From: Aspidiotus rigidus
Taxonomy: Eukaryota; Arthropoda; Insecta; Hemiptera; Diaspididae
Reading direction: 5' to 3'
Length of the DNA: 64,000 bases
Assembly (NCBI GenBank): GCA_035079385.1
Contig: JAVHKY010000003.1
Coordinates: 14,629,001-14,693,000 of the forward strand
The notes beneath the pieces were generated by a model. The model had not been told where the DNA came from, did no database searches, and saw nothing but the letters and a program-made list of their open reading frames with translations. Positions 1-10,760 of the stretch are shown one piece after another; positions within the stretch are counted from its first letter, which is position 1, and the number at the start of each line of letters is the position of its first letter. The translations under genes were made by a program, and so were the position numbers.

Positions 1-145
1 GGTTTACAAGCCCCTTGAGTTTTGGTGCAACCGGGTTCATCTCAAGCGTCCTTCCATTGTCGGGTACATTGTTCCGTTTCAACACAGCTTTCAGGTCATC
101 TTGGTATTTCCGTGTTGGGTCCCTTGCCAGCTCTTGGTATCCATG
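1..145 (-). pseudogene. PLE-A reverse transcriptase fragment
   Basis: This stretch matches 12502-12646 almost base for base in the same orientation, so it is a scrap of the same Penelope-like element (PLE-A). It corresponds to about residues 93-138 of the reverse-transcriptase frame at 11676-12917, the part just before the KLHK motif. It is cut by the window edge on the left. On the right it stops abruptly where an oppositely oriented PLE-A 3' end begins (151-315). It cannot encode a working enzyme. The near-identity to the other copy points to recent activity or a recent local duplication. Confidence 0.85.
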
Positions 146-150
146 AACTA

Positions 151-315
151 CTCATGGTTAAGGCCTTGTTCTCCAGTTGCGACACAACTGATGATGGGAT
201 AACACCTGGAAGTACTCTTGTATAAGCAACTAATGAAGTAGATTTGTACAATTGAAAAACCCCTTTTCAATATTAGTGCTCTACTTACACCTCACTCACT
301 CATTATGAGTTCCGA
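151..315 (+). mobile_element. PLE-A 3' end, inverted relative to adjoining fragment
   Basis: The segment is the reverse complement, with few differences, of 8429-8595, which is the 3' end of the full PLE-A. It ends at TTATGAGTTCCGA, after which the two copies diverge, which fixes the element 3' boundary. It is joined head-on to a minus-strand coding fragment (1-145). Such inverted or rearranged ends are common in Penelope-like insertions. It contains a decayed hammerhead ribozyme (175-231). Confidence 0.8.
175..231 (+). ncRNA. Decayed type I hammerhead ribozyme of PLE-A
   Basis: The same fold as at 8514-8570 is present: outer stem I AGTTGC/GCAACT, inner stem I ACAA/TTGT, the CTGATGA core, and the palindromic helix III AGTACT followed by the cleavage-site C. 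Here the second core box reads GGAA instead of GAAA and one stem II base is changed (CCT for CCC). The change hits a conserved catalytic-core adenine, so I infer this copy is inactive. Confidence 0.7.
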
Positions 316-343
316 CTCTTCACTTTCCTTTTGAATCTCAAGT

Positions 344-1020
344 ATGTCAACATTTCAAATTAAAATATCATTCCCTCCCTCCCCGAATATCCGACTCAAT
401 CTAGCTAATGTCCCCAAAACTAACAACACTATATCCCGACAACACTTTAGAAATATTATCTCTACCAAAGTTCTGACCCATCAGCTCTTCTTTATCGATG
501 GACCCAAAACTGGATACTTGATGCGGTTGATTTTGTTGCCCAAGATTTCTTTGGATCTTGCACTTATTCCTGCCTATGAACTCAAAAACTATTTTCGATC
601 CTGATACTCGACTTCTGACACGACTTCTGGAAAACTCAACTTTCAAACAAAATTAGAGCGTTATAGAAAATAAGCCGCCGCTCTCCGAGACTTCCTCTAA
701 TTGAACTACCCGTCATGAGGAAATCATCCTCACTCGCATCAGAATCGGTCATACGCGTCTCAACCTTCTCTCGTCTTTTTCTAGGTCTTTTTCGCACCCA
801 CCCCCTCTTGCCAATACTGCCGATATGATAATGTATTTGTTTAACACCCGCTACCTCTCTCTCGCTGATTCATGTACCGTCACTAACTTTTTTACCGGTC
901 TGCACCGCTCTTACTCTTACCCTCCACTGTGGTCCCTAATCCTTTCTTATTTCTCACCTCAACTTTCACAAACTCTCCACCCCTGGAGTATTTATAAAGC
1001 TCGTATGATTAGAAAAAAAA
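344..1020 (+). pseudogene. LINE relic: RNase H and C-terminal zinc-knuckle region
   Basis: This is a frameshifted 3' part of a non-LTR retrotransposon. Near 494-515 the translation reads FFIDGPKT, matching the (Y/F)TDGSKT start of a LINE RNase H domain. Around 720-765 it reads EEIILTRIRIGHTRLN, the hallmark block after RNase H in jockey/I-type elements, followed by PPPCQYC-like cysteines in a shifted frame. The match ends near an A-run at 1011-1020, which may be the tail. Several frame changes are needed, so it is dead. The clade cannot be settled from this fragment. Confidence 0.6.
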
Positions 1021-2815
1021 TGACAATTTTCAGTATGTACGTAAAAATGGTACATTTTCTGTAGAACTTTTGGATATGAACTTAACGTATGATTCTATTT
1101 TGTATGTATTATGCTGGAAGGATTTTATCTTAATCGCACTAGATGAAGCGCCCACAATCCAAGGGGAATTGATGACTATACCACCTGGGTAAAGAACAAG
1201 ACCAAAAACCTGGTAGCACACTCCGTGCTCCTTTGTGTGCGAGAAAACTGACACGCGCGCGTAGAAATATTCAGGCCAAAGAACTGTGGTATTTTTTTGT
1301 TGAAGAAAAAAACTCATCATGTTTTCATATTCTACGAGCTGATTGTTCGATATGTTTTCCCCCGCACTGTAGATTTTAATATATCGCTTCGAGTTTTTCC
1401 TTGTGTCATAAAATAATGCAGACTTCCGTTTGAATCGTAGTTTTTTCTCACTAACCTAGAACGATTCATAGTTTGAAACATACACCTAGATACGTCAAAT
1501 TGAATAAAACCTAATGAAGCACAAATATTTTTAAAGTAATTGCGTCCAAATTTTTTTTCGGTTTTTCTAAAGAAATGGGTTTAACGTGTGCGTATATGAA
1601 ATGGGATAATATACGCGGCAATGACCGCATTCAATATTGCATAATTATTTACCCGTCCATCATCACTCTGGTGACGTGTATGCTCTCGTGGAAGATGCTT
1701 ACGTGTTTGTATCATATGTACGCAAAAAACTATTCCCTTGTTCGTAACTCCCTGTGAAAATCGGAGACCATTCTTTCCCAGCAATTTCGTATATGGACGC
1801 GAGTAAGTTTGGTTCTGGAAAAACCTTTAGGAAAAACGCTGTTACACTTCCTGATGATTCCAATAAAATTTCTTTGTCACAAACGAAGTATATCAGAGTG
1901 CACGAGCTTACTTTCCTATAAGTTGTTGTGTAAAAGTCGAGCGGGACCTGATAGAAGTTGTTTTTTATTAACCTATGGGCGCAGTCCTATCGTATTGTGG
2001 TACATTTTTCAAGAAAAAGATTTGAATTACTTCCACGTGTAAGCTTTGTTGATGTCAGTGTTGACGTTACGAGAAAAAATTCCTGTTCCATCTCACTATG
2101 GGACTACAATAATTATAAACACAAAAGAATCGCTTTTTCTTCCACAGTAAAACTGTATGTATTTCTCGAAAATACCATGAAAAAGGAGAAAAAAATCATG
2201 CATTTAATATTCAAATTCATTAAAGCTGATCCATAATGATACGGTGTTCGTCATCTTTTGCAAATTACCTAATTTTAAGACCATTTCTCAATGTTATGAC
2301 GGTAGTATTTATCCGGAATAAGGATGCATTAAGTATGATAAGATTATATCACGTATTTTTTGTGTGGTTGATATTTGTATCGAAGACTTCAAGTCCTAAT
2401 TTTCATTGATACCACATTGAGGTGCACAATTAAAGGGATATCAGGATGTTTTGATACACCGTAGTCTTTGATTCAACGTCGTACGAATCGTCATAATAGA
2501 TTCTTCCTTAATAGCGGGAAGTTTTTTTTTTCTCTCTCTCTCTTAGCAAGCATGTGATTTTATTATTTACAATTTTTGCGATGAAGTTGGTCATAAAAGT
2601 TAGATTTAGAAAATGCGTAGAATGTAAGATAGGAAGAATATTTGACCTAACTGAAGGATGATGAAAATTTAGCGCCGTGCGTCTTCTCATTCGTTATCCA
2701 TGAAATAATTTGAGAAGAAAAAAGCTGTAGCACTCTCTGAAGCGAGCCGCGCATTAAAGAAGGTTTATTCATCATCAGGAGCTTGTACAAATACGTTGTA
2801 TACGAACGTCCCGAT
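1021..2815. other. No gene seen
   Basis: AT-rich sequence with only short chance reading frames (longest 96 codons). The one simple tract noticed is T-rich and CT-rich at about 2520-2545. I recognise no repeat family here. Confidence 0.6.
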
Positions 2816-3510
2816 AAACCATGTCGACCATCGATCCGCATCGTCGATTTCTGATCGACAACTCAAAATTGACTAAAAATTTACATCTTCGTCGAAATTG
2901 CGTCGATATATCGCTGAAATTAACTGTACGTCGACGTCATGCCGATGTAAGGTCGATAAATATCGACTTCATTTTGATTCAACTTCAAGTCGACTTTTTT
3001 GAATTTTTCGTCGACCTAAAATCGACTGCTCTGTAGTATCGATTAAGTCAGCAATTCGTAAATCTCTAGGAGTGTACGCTGGTCGACTTTAAATCGACCT
3101 TAAAACGACGTCGATCTGGAGACGATTTCGAGTGAACTTCTTCAAAATGATTGTCTATCGACCTGAAATCGATAACGCTTTTTGGGTCGGTCAACAGTCG
3201 AATTGTAGTGCTCTAGTAATATACCCTGATCGACTTTAAATCGATCTCAATTTAAAGTCGATGTACGAAGTCACTGCCTTGTAAAATTCTGTTTGTTTTG
3301 TGACTTCTCTGCTCGCAGATAGAATGGGTAGTCTTAATCATATGTTGGGGGCTGTTTCCTGTTATGTTTGACCAGCCTGGCAATGTTTGAATCGACTTAA
3401 TTAAGTCGTCGATTTTCAGTCACCATTAAAATCTGATACCAGAAGTTGGTTCTGAAATCATATCAGATTGTGCTCTTGAAATGGACACAATGTCGACATC
3501 GATTAGCAGT
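2816..3510. repeat. GTCGA-rich degenerate repeat field, left block
   Basis: GTCGA, TCGAC and ATCGA recur every few tens of bases on both strands, far above chance for AT-rich DNA. Several sit in near-palindromes, for example GGTCGACTTTAAATCGACC near 3081 and GATCGACTTTAAATCGATC near 3228. The spacing is irregular, so this is not a simple satellite. A 71-codon frame at 2821-3036 is a by-product. Confidence 0.6.
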
Positions 3511-4319
3511 CTTTTATCGGTGAATAACGTGTATTAGAGGATTCCCGGGCCCGGGAGAAATGAAACTGCAGCCCCCGCCCCCCCCCCCCAAAAAAAAAAC
3601 TTTTTCGCTTGTTTAGCTCGCAATTAACCTTCCTTTTTTTCGAAATTTCGGATGTCTTTACCTCACTATTAGAAATGCGCGAGTCTGTGTAACCCCCTCC
3701 CCCGTTGGTGGACTTGAACTCTCGAACACACGACCTAATTCGGCAATCATCTATGAGTTCGAGTTCCTCAGTCCTAGCATGCAGTATGACTTAGCATAGT
3801 ATACTAGACTATTCATTAGCCCTGTAACTAGGCCTACTATGGTACTCAACCTTCCTTCAACTCTTGATGTGATTCAGAAATCCGTGAGTTCGAGTTCTTC
3901 AGCCCTAGCATATTATAGTGTACGAGGCTATACTAGGTTTGTACTAGGCGTAGCATGCAACCTAATCAATTCAGAAATTTGCTAGCCTAAAAGAGGAAAA
4001 GAGAAGAATATTAATGTCACAAACTAATGACGTCACGAATATTGACGACGTCACAAGCTTGATAACATTCCAGAAAAATTTAAGCTGATGAAGTCACGAT
4101 GATGATGACGTTACAAGAGGGTTTAAACTGGTTGATGTCTTTACTGTGCCTTTATCCGCTATCGAAAATTATTCGGTCATGATGCTTCGCATTTTAGAGG
4201 ACACTTTTGACTATATAAAAGGACATTGAAAATGATCTTTATTTTTCTTTTTCGAAGAAAACGCAAAAAACGAGCCCCAACCTGGGCCCGGAAACAAAGT
4301 TACCAAATTTTAGCCCTGG
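3511..4319. other. Intergenic: C/A tract, short direct repeat, TGACGTCA-like sites
   Basis: There is a C-run followed by an A-run near 3570-3599. A direct repeat at about 3751-3785 and 3881-3915 shares GAGTTCGAGTTC and CCTAGCAT. Around 4015-4125 the motif TGACGTCA and one-base variants occur four to five times. No coding sequence is recognised. Confidence 0.5.
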
Positions 4320-4585
4320 TAATCGATGCCAAATCCGCGACGTCGATTTATCTGTTTTGACTTAATTTCAACGTCGACAATGAGTCGATTGAACAAAATG
4401 AGCGGTCGAGTTTGAGTCGATATCCAGTCATTTCGGGTTCATTTTAGATCGACATGGGAAGAACTGAGTCGACTCAAAATCGAGGGAAGTCGATGTGAAG
4501 CCAAATTGCATGATGTCGACGATGCTCATTGTGGTAGTGCGGATACATTGTATCGTAAAACATCGAAGTCGACGAGAAAATTTTC
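4320..4585. repeat. GTCGA-rich degenerate repeat field, right block
   Basis: The same GTCGA/TCGAC enrichment as at 2816-3510 resumes here, with motifs such as ACGTCGACAATGAGTCGATT and GAGTCGACTCAAAATCGA. The field is split by about 0.8 kb of ordinary sequence. Confidence 0.55.
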
Positions 4586-7500
4586 TCTGTTCAGAACTTT
4601 TACAATTTTCAACGTAATCTGGTCAAATTGATGCTAGAATGAAACAAGAGACACTAGCTTTCTTGTGATCTTTGACGTAAGTACTCTTGCGATAATCGAT
4701 GAACAGCGTGGGTAGTGGGTAGAAGTTGTTCTTAAATTTATAGAAATTACTTTTTACGAGAAAGAAACTTGTAGAAAATTTTACTCCGTACAATTTTCAT
4801 TTTTTCAATTTTTTCGCTAAATACTCCGAGCTTCGTTCTTGACTTATTTCAGAAAAATTTCGATGCCATCTAAATGATTCTGAATTCCAGTTTTTCTTCG
4901 TGTTCTGTACTTATTGTTTACGTTGCCCTGCATCCAGGCGCTCCTTTTTTCTTTGGAATGTGTAGATTACGGAATCGTCGTGAGCAAAGTGGTAGTGTTC
5001 TAATTTCTTCCCTCGCTGAAATGATCCTGAAGTGAATTAATTTTAGTCATCGCGACGTTATATGCCCAATTTCATTCTTGATTGCGGAAACGGGAAGCGT
5101 AGACAAAAATGTTAACAATCTTACAATACAGAGCACCAGCTTCGATGTCATCATCTTCACACATCGTCGTGCGCTCAATGTAAAACGGAACTTGTATTAT
5201 TATTGCAGTTTATAAACTGGTATAAATTAGGAAATAATGACTCTAAAACGAGTTATAATGAAAGGTATCTTATTGTGAGGTCGAAAAAAGGGTACCGGGC
5301 GGCCGTTGAACCGAATAATGAATAAAAATATGAAAGGTCGCAAAACAACTTGATAATAAATTTGCGTATTCATGTGAGGTGCGGCCACAATTTTCTCAAC
5401 TTCTTCGAACTTAGAAGACCCTTGTTATTATTTGATATTGTGTGTGCATGATAATTATCCCACATCTTTGTAGAAAAAACATATTTTTAGCTAAAGTTTT
5501 GTACTCTTAGAATATGTGCCGTGAATGTGCCTGTTGTAGACAATTTGTAAAATTATTCTCACAAAAGTCCTCAGCACCTTCAATATAAAAATTTATTGAT
5601 AGGACACTTCAACACTGGTGTCAAATTCATGAGATACTGCAGATCGCTTGGAAGATAAATAGAAAGATTGAACAAATTTTTACGTGTACGTAGGCTACAT
5701 CATTCACTCGAGTTTTGTCTCCGTGGGCCAGATTTTCAGACAATTCCATTTGAAATCACGTATTTCTACAGTTTTATGTAGAAATGTAGATTTTCAATTT
5801 CAAGACATTATATTATTATAGTGTGATAAAAAGCATGTTTTATTGAAATGATCCCAAGGTTCCGAAGTCTGTGATGAATTCATTGTCAAGTTCATTTTGT
5901 CAAGTTGAATTTTTATTATGCATATTCACAATTGCTTTCCTACTGCCGTGTAAGCCAGGAATATTTAGTACGTGTTGTACCGCACACCGACTTTTTTTCA
6001 TTTTTTTGACAAAATACGACTCGTAAATGTTTGTTGATAAATTGAAACCGTTTTTGGGGCTCTTGCTTCGGCAAGCCAAGAGCCTTTATACATCCGCAAG
6101 TAAAAAAAAAAAAAAAAAAAAGGAAAATAAAAGTTTCCCACCGACGGCTGTTGTGACGTCACGACTCAAAATACATATTGTGTGTCACCTTAGATTTTAT
6201 TTTTGCTTAGCATTTTTAAAATTTCTGTGCAGTCTTGATGAGTTTTATTTTCGCATTGCATTTTTCAAAATTTGGCACAGTCTTCGAAGAAGTTTCTTCT
6301 TCTTGATACCTCAACAATGGTAATATATCTGCCGCATGAATCCTACAACCTTGAAGACTGTTATTATACTCTCTGATCAAATGTATCTCAATTTCTTCAG
6401 TTGTTTATCATTATTTTCTTTGGGAACACTCATACTATGATTATCTGCGGGGTTATTCTTTGCATTTTGGAGCTTGACAAGCAAAAAGGAACCAAATCTC
6501 TCAGGTTCCAGATCTACGTAGGACAAAGATGCGGATCTCTTGGTTTTCAGATCACGATATAATTGTAGAAAAAAATCTAGATTCCTTGAGCTCTACATTT
6601 CGGTACGAAAAAAACTCTAGATCTTTTGAAAAAAATGAAAAAATGATTTTCCATTATGTAAGAGTCAATGAGAAAAGAAAACCCATACTCGTGGTTACAT
6701 TTGAAAAAGAGATGTAAACTTGAAACTGAAATTTTCAACAGATTGCGATGGTATGGCTAAAGTAGTAGAAGAAGTTATGGAAACTTGATTAACTGGAAGA
6801 AGAGTCTTGGAAGGAAATTGGGAAAAATTCTTGTTGATGATGCAAAAAAGTTCACAATATCTTATAAGTCATCTAATGCTGTCTTGCGCTTTGTCTGGAA
6901 CCATTGAGCGACCACTAACGAAGCTTTTTGATCGGATAGAGTGAGGAGACGTACTCTTCAACCATTCAGGGAGATTGAAATTCGAAAATATAAAACGTAC
7001 CTTTTGAGTTTGATCATGTGTACATGTCATTGTTTGGAGAAATTTCATTATCTCCCTTCATCTAGCATAATCTACCTACACCTTCTTATTCTACAAACAT
7101 CATTTGGAACAATTTTTCTCTTTTATAATACATAGTGGGGTAAATGACAAAGGTCATCGCAAATAGCATCAAAAGTACCTCTGAAATTACTATTAAAATG
7201 TTTTTGTGACATGAAAAGATTTTAATAAATAGAAAATGAAATCGCTTACGTTGCATGCAGTAACAAGTTCACTATGGTCAGAATATAGCGTTTGAGTAGA
7301 GATATTTTTTCATGATTACATATAAACTACAGCATACCAATAGCACTACATACTCGTAATTTAAAATTCAGAAGGTCAAGTTTCGCACAGTCTCACTGTC
7401 CTTTGCTTGCGAACATTCTTCTATTAACTGTCGCGGAGTGAGCATTTCAACGATGCAGTGGGGATACTGTGTATTACATAATTTTGTTAATAGAACGAAG

Positions 7501-8030
7501 CCGATGACATACATTAAAATAAATTTTTACGACGCCTCCGTATTTATGTGATCCCTGACTCTACACCAGCAGCAATTTGAAATGCATGTTGGCATAAATT
7601 ATTACGGTATGATTAGAGAAGCATTTACTGAGCATATGTCTAAGCATAGGTAGGCTATTTAGGCTGTTTGTGAATCGATCTATTCAGGTATTTTGAGCTG
7701 TTTGGTTTAAAAATCGTTTACGGACTATGCGTAACATTTGCTGTATGAAATTAATAAAATGGTGAATGAAGACATCATTTCTCAACATTGCATTATGCTG
7801 AGAATAAAACGGGTTTGTCAGATTGCAAGTAGCTATATGGATATATTTAGCCTAAAATGTCGATGCGCATTCGTTGTTCACGTGCATGAAATCGAAGATC
7901 TCGACTATTTTCATAAGCCTCGCAACATCACGTAAATCGTTCAAATAACAGGTACGAGTTTTGCTCCAAAAAAATGAGAATTTTTCTCTTCCAGGATATT
8001 CATAGAAAAGAATTATCACATCGAGATCTA
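4586..8030. other. No gene seen
   Basis: AT-rich sequence with scattered short frames. It has an A-run of about 20 at 6102-6121 and no recognised element ends. It lies between the two oppositely oriented PLE-A 3' ends (315 and 8429). Confidence 0.5.
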
Positions 8031-8033
8031 CGA

Positions 8034-8426
8034 TTATAGCCTGTGGGGTAACCATGCACGTAATACTGTAAAGTTCATGTGCTCGGTATAAAAGTTCAAA
8101 TGCATATATTGCTTGCAAGAATCCTCTATGGCGTCAGTTGGTCCATCTTGTATATTTAAATAAGAAGACTCTGCAAAAATTTCATCTTTCTGGCGAGTAA
8201 GTAATTCGGTATTGTGGAAATTCTTGAAAATGTTGGTAAGATCCATGCGGTCGAGAGATCTCTGTTCGTATCTTTCTTCTACATCTGGCGCAGATCGTAA
8301 ATTTACGTAGGTTATGTATTTTAAAATCAGCTCCAATATTATTGATGCGGGGTCCATTTCCTCGACACAATGACACAAATCAATATGGGTCGTTTGTATA
8401 ACGTCTGCATCGTCTGTATGCGACAT
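8034..8426 (-). CDS. Candidate host exon, unknown product
   Basis: This is a 130-codon open frame that starts with ATG three bases from the PLE-A 3' boundary. I do not recognise the protein. Its composition is protein-like: rich in D/E/R with few low-complexity runs, and with stretches such as VEERYEQRSLDRMDLTN. It reads away from the adjacent PLE-A and belongs to none of the repeats seen here. It could be an exon of a host gene, a leftover of an unrecognised transposon, or chance. No convincing splice donor could be placed, and the start codon may not be the real one. Confidence 0.3.
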   Translation of the reverse strand: MSHTDDADVIQTTHIDLCHCVEEMDPASIILELILKYITYVNLRSAPDVEERYEQRSLDRMDLTNIFKNFHNTELLTRQKDEIFAESSYLNIQDGPTDAIEDSCKQYMHLNFYTEHMNFTVLRAWLPHRL

Positions 8427-8513
8427 TATCGGAACTCATAATGAGTGAGTGAGGTGTAAGTAGAGCACTGATATTGAAAAAGGGGTTTTTCAATTGTACA
8501 AATCTACTTTATT

Positions 8514-8570
8514 AGTTGCTTATACAAGAGTACTTTCGGGTGTTATCCCATCATCAGTTGTGTCGCAACT
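8514..8570 (-). ncRNA. Type I hammerhead ribozyme with intact core (PLE-A 3' end)
   Basis: Read on the minus strand, a complete hammerhead can be drawn. The outer stem I is AGTTGC with GCAACT and the inner stem I is ACAA with TTGT. The core box CTGATGA is followed by stem II GGG/CCC with loop ATAACA, the second core box GAA, then helix III AGTACT (a self-complementary hexamer) and the cleavage nucleotide C. The predicted cut lies between 8528 and 8527. Hammerheads are established components of Penelope-like elements, where helix III is characteristically tiny. The sequence shows an intact core; self-cleavage itself is inferred. Confidence 0.82.
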
Positions 8571-8670
8571 GGAGAACAAGCCCTTGACCATGAGTTTTTA
8601 TAGTATAACTCTGTGATCTTGTTGGCAATAACAATGCTGTGTTGTGATTGGTTCACTTCTTAGAAAATTA

Positions 8671-9623
8671 TCTAATATATAAAGCAGAAAGTTTGTCCGT
8701 CTGTCGTCCTGTCCGTTTATAACTCGAGAACTACTGGGCCGATCGCTTTCAAACTTTCAGGATATATTGTCCTCATCCCAGAGCAGCACATAGACTCATA
8801 AAAATAAAAATTTGACGGGGAGGTGCTGAGTAATTTCAAAAAAGGGCGAAAACAATGACTTTTTTCAATATAAAAAACGTGGTGGTGTAGCTTGCCATGT
8901 ACGTTAGACCTACAGGCGTTGAGTGGCGCAGTTTCGAGAATTGAATTATTGTGATAACTCGAGTATAACTCATTTTTATGAAAAATTGAAGAGAACAAAA
9001 ATTGTAGCCCCTGTAATTTCCTTTCGAATGAGCCCGGTTCCAGATTTTTAGGAGGAAATTTTGTGACTACAGTATTCGCTGTACTTCCATACTAAGCAAG
9101 TTATTTTATTCACAGTTTTAAAAACACCTACATAAAGGATTTTACATCCGGTATCTCATACAAGAACCAATGTCTAGACACGGTGCGCACTGCGTATGGG
9201 CTAGCGGAAATTACCCTTTTTTTTACCTGTTGTCCGTGTGTTTTATTAGGGACTGGCAAAATGTCAATGGATTTGTCTGTATTCTGCTGCGATGAATACA
9301 GGCTTCACGCGTTAAGTCAGCTGTCAAGTGAATTAGTGTGTAAAAAATTTAATTTGGTGATTTTATTTTTGTGCGACTCGGAACTTTGATATATTTTTAT
9401 AAGTATAGTCGCAGTTTTTGGTGTCTATTTTCTTATTTTTGAACTGAATAGTTGTGAATTTTGCAAAACTCTTTCCACTGTTTCTTTTTTAAAAATTCAT
9501 CTGAATTCCAAGATACCTACAAAACACACATACCTACAAGATACAGATACCTATAAAACACAGATATCTACTCAACACACAGCTAGCGGTCAGGCGCGCC
9601 GGAGGCGCGTCGCCAACCGCTAG
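8671..9623 (+). mobile_element. Non-autonomous Helitron 1 (953 bp)
   Basis: It begins with TC (TCTAATATATAAAGCAG) after an A and ends with CTAG before a T, the A|T insertion typical of Helitrons, with no target duplication. Close to the 3' end is a GC-rich hairpin (CGCGCC GGA GGCGCG) ten bases before CTAG, enclosed by an outer inverted repeat CTAGCGGT/ACCGCTAG. The 5' part, with its GAGAACTACTGGGCCGAT stretch, resembles known arthropod Helitron starts. It carries no Rep/helicase gene. It sits inside the PLE-A 3' region. The same ends occur in Helitron 2 (28977-32258). Confidence 0.85.
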
Positions 9624-9738
9624 TTCTTACAATAATATGACATTGTGTTCTTATTGGCTAAAACATATTGCTTTGTGATTGATTCAATCTATTGTTCTAA
9701 ATGCTGCGTTTCTATTGGCTACCTGGATTCCTGCCGTC

Positions 9739-10042
9739 TCATTGGTTGGTTTCGTCCTTCTTCTCTCGTCCAATCACCAGGCCGAATAATTTTTCGCTGT
9801 CAAATGTGATTACGTTGTTCAAGAGGCAGGCTTTCTTCCTCTTGGCTTTTGCAATCTCCATTTGTTCCCAGAGTTTTCTTCTCTTTGTGCGATTCTCTAT
9901 GTGTATGACTTCAAATATTCCCTCTCCATCGTGGTTTTCCTCGTTACAGTGTTTCCCAAACAGTGAATTGCTATCTCCTTTCTCCCTCGACGTTTTGTGC
10001 TCCTTTCTCCTGATCTCAAACTTTTCCCCAGTCTCACCGATA
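9739..10042 (-). pseudogene. PLE-A GIY-YIG endonuclease, C-terminal half
   Basis: The frame continues the nuclease from the YIG half: IGETGEKFEIRRKEH gives the second motif of the GIY-YIG fold, the conserved arginine region and the EH pair. A basic tail ends at a stop at 9739. GIY-YIG domains nick DNA, and in Penelope elements they are thought to open the target so that reverse transcription can be primed there. The motif is split from its N-terminal half at 10502-10760 by a MITE; removing the MITE and one TA restores GIYIGETG in frame. What remains is broken. Confidence 0.85.
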
Positions 10043-10044
10043 TA

Positions 10045-10105
10045 CCGTATTTCATTGAATGTAAGCCGCCAGCCATATAAGCCGCACCCCAGATTTGAAG
10101 ACATC

Positions 10106-10139
<34 letters not shown>

Positions 10140-10499
10140 CGTCGCACATGAGCCGCGTCTCTACCAAATAAAAAATGTGTCGTTATCCACGAAAAATATC
10201 TTCTTTATAGAAAAAATACCATACTACAATAGGTAGTTAGGTACAAATCAATTAATCGTCCGTATCACTGGCTCAGCTGGAGTCACTTTCTTCCTCAGAT
10301 TCTTTGTTCGATGGCGAACTGTAACTGTTCTCATTCTGATCCCACAGAATACCATCCTCTGAACCGTCCATTGCGGCACAAATAATTTTGCATTTGAATC
10401 TACGGACGTCCAAGTTATAAGGAAGTTCAAGTCGACTCAACCGGATTTTAAAGCTCGAAAAATGAAAAAAAGGTGCGGCTTACATTCAATGAAATACGG
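10045..10499. mobile_element. TA-target MITE (455 bp) inside the GIY-YIG motif
   Basis: Perfect 25-bp terminal inverted repeats begin CCGTATTTCATTGAAT and lie at 10045-10069 and 10475-10499. They are flanked by TA at 10043-10044 and 10500-10501, the duplication expected for Tc1/mariner/pogo-type transposition. AAGCCGC-like motifs recur just inside, and an A-run of about 30 lies at 10108-10138. No transposase is present, so it is non-autonomous. The empty site is deduced from the reading frame of the host element. Confidence 0.9.
10108..10138. repeat. Poly-A tract
   Basis: An uninterrupted A-run of about 30 bases inside the MITE. It makes artificial poly-F or poly-K stretches in the overlapping short frames. 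Confidence 0.9.
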
Positions 10500-10501
10500 T
10501 A

Positions 10502-10760
10502 GATCCCCTCGCACTGTTCACAACTGAGCTTGTACACTCCGCTCAAGCTTTCCTTGTCCTTTTGTTCCGTCTGGTCATTGCTGATTCTCTTCACCATGGG
10601 TTGGTTATTCTGGATACCCACATTCACATCGTAGCCATTGAACGCCTTTATCACCTTGTTTGTGTACTTTCCTATATCGACGGTCTCACGCGCACTGTGC
10701 ATAAGCGACAAAAACCTGATTTTACAGGAGAGCGGTTTAAAGTTTTACGTTAGTTTCAAG
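10502..10760 (-). pseudogene. PLE-A GIY-YIG endonuclease, N-terminal half
   Basis: This encodes the linker from reverse transcriptase into the nuclease and its first motif: GVYKLSCEQCEGIY, with the CxxC pair typical of Penelope GIY-YIG domains. The frame is then interrupted by the MITE that begins at 10499. The frame is also separated from the reverse transcriptase (11676) by about 0.9 kb of foreign AT-rich sequence, so the original single polyprotein is broken in two places. Confidence 0.8.

Noticed and set aside
8717..8998. 93-codon minus frame similar to a 70-codon frame at 31998-32210
   Set aside because: The protein similarity arises because both lie in the shared 5' end of the two Helitrons. 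It is a shadow of a conserved DNA end, not a conserved gene.
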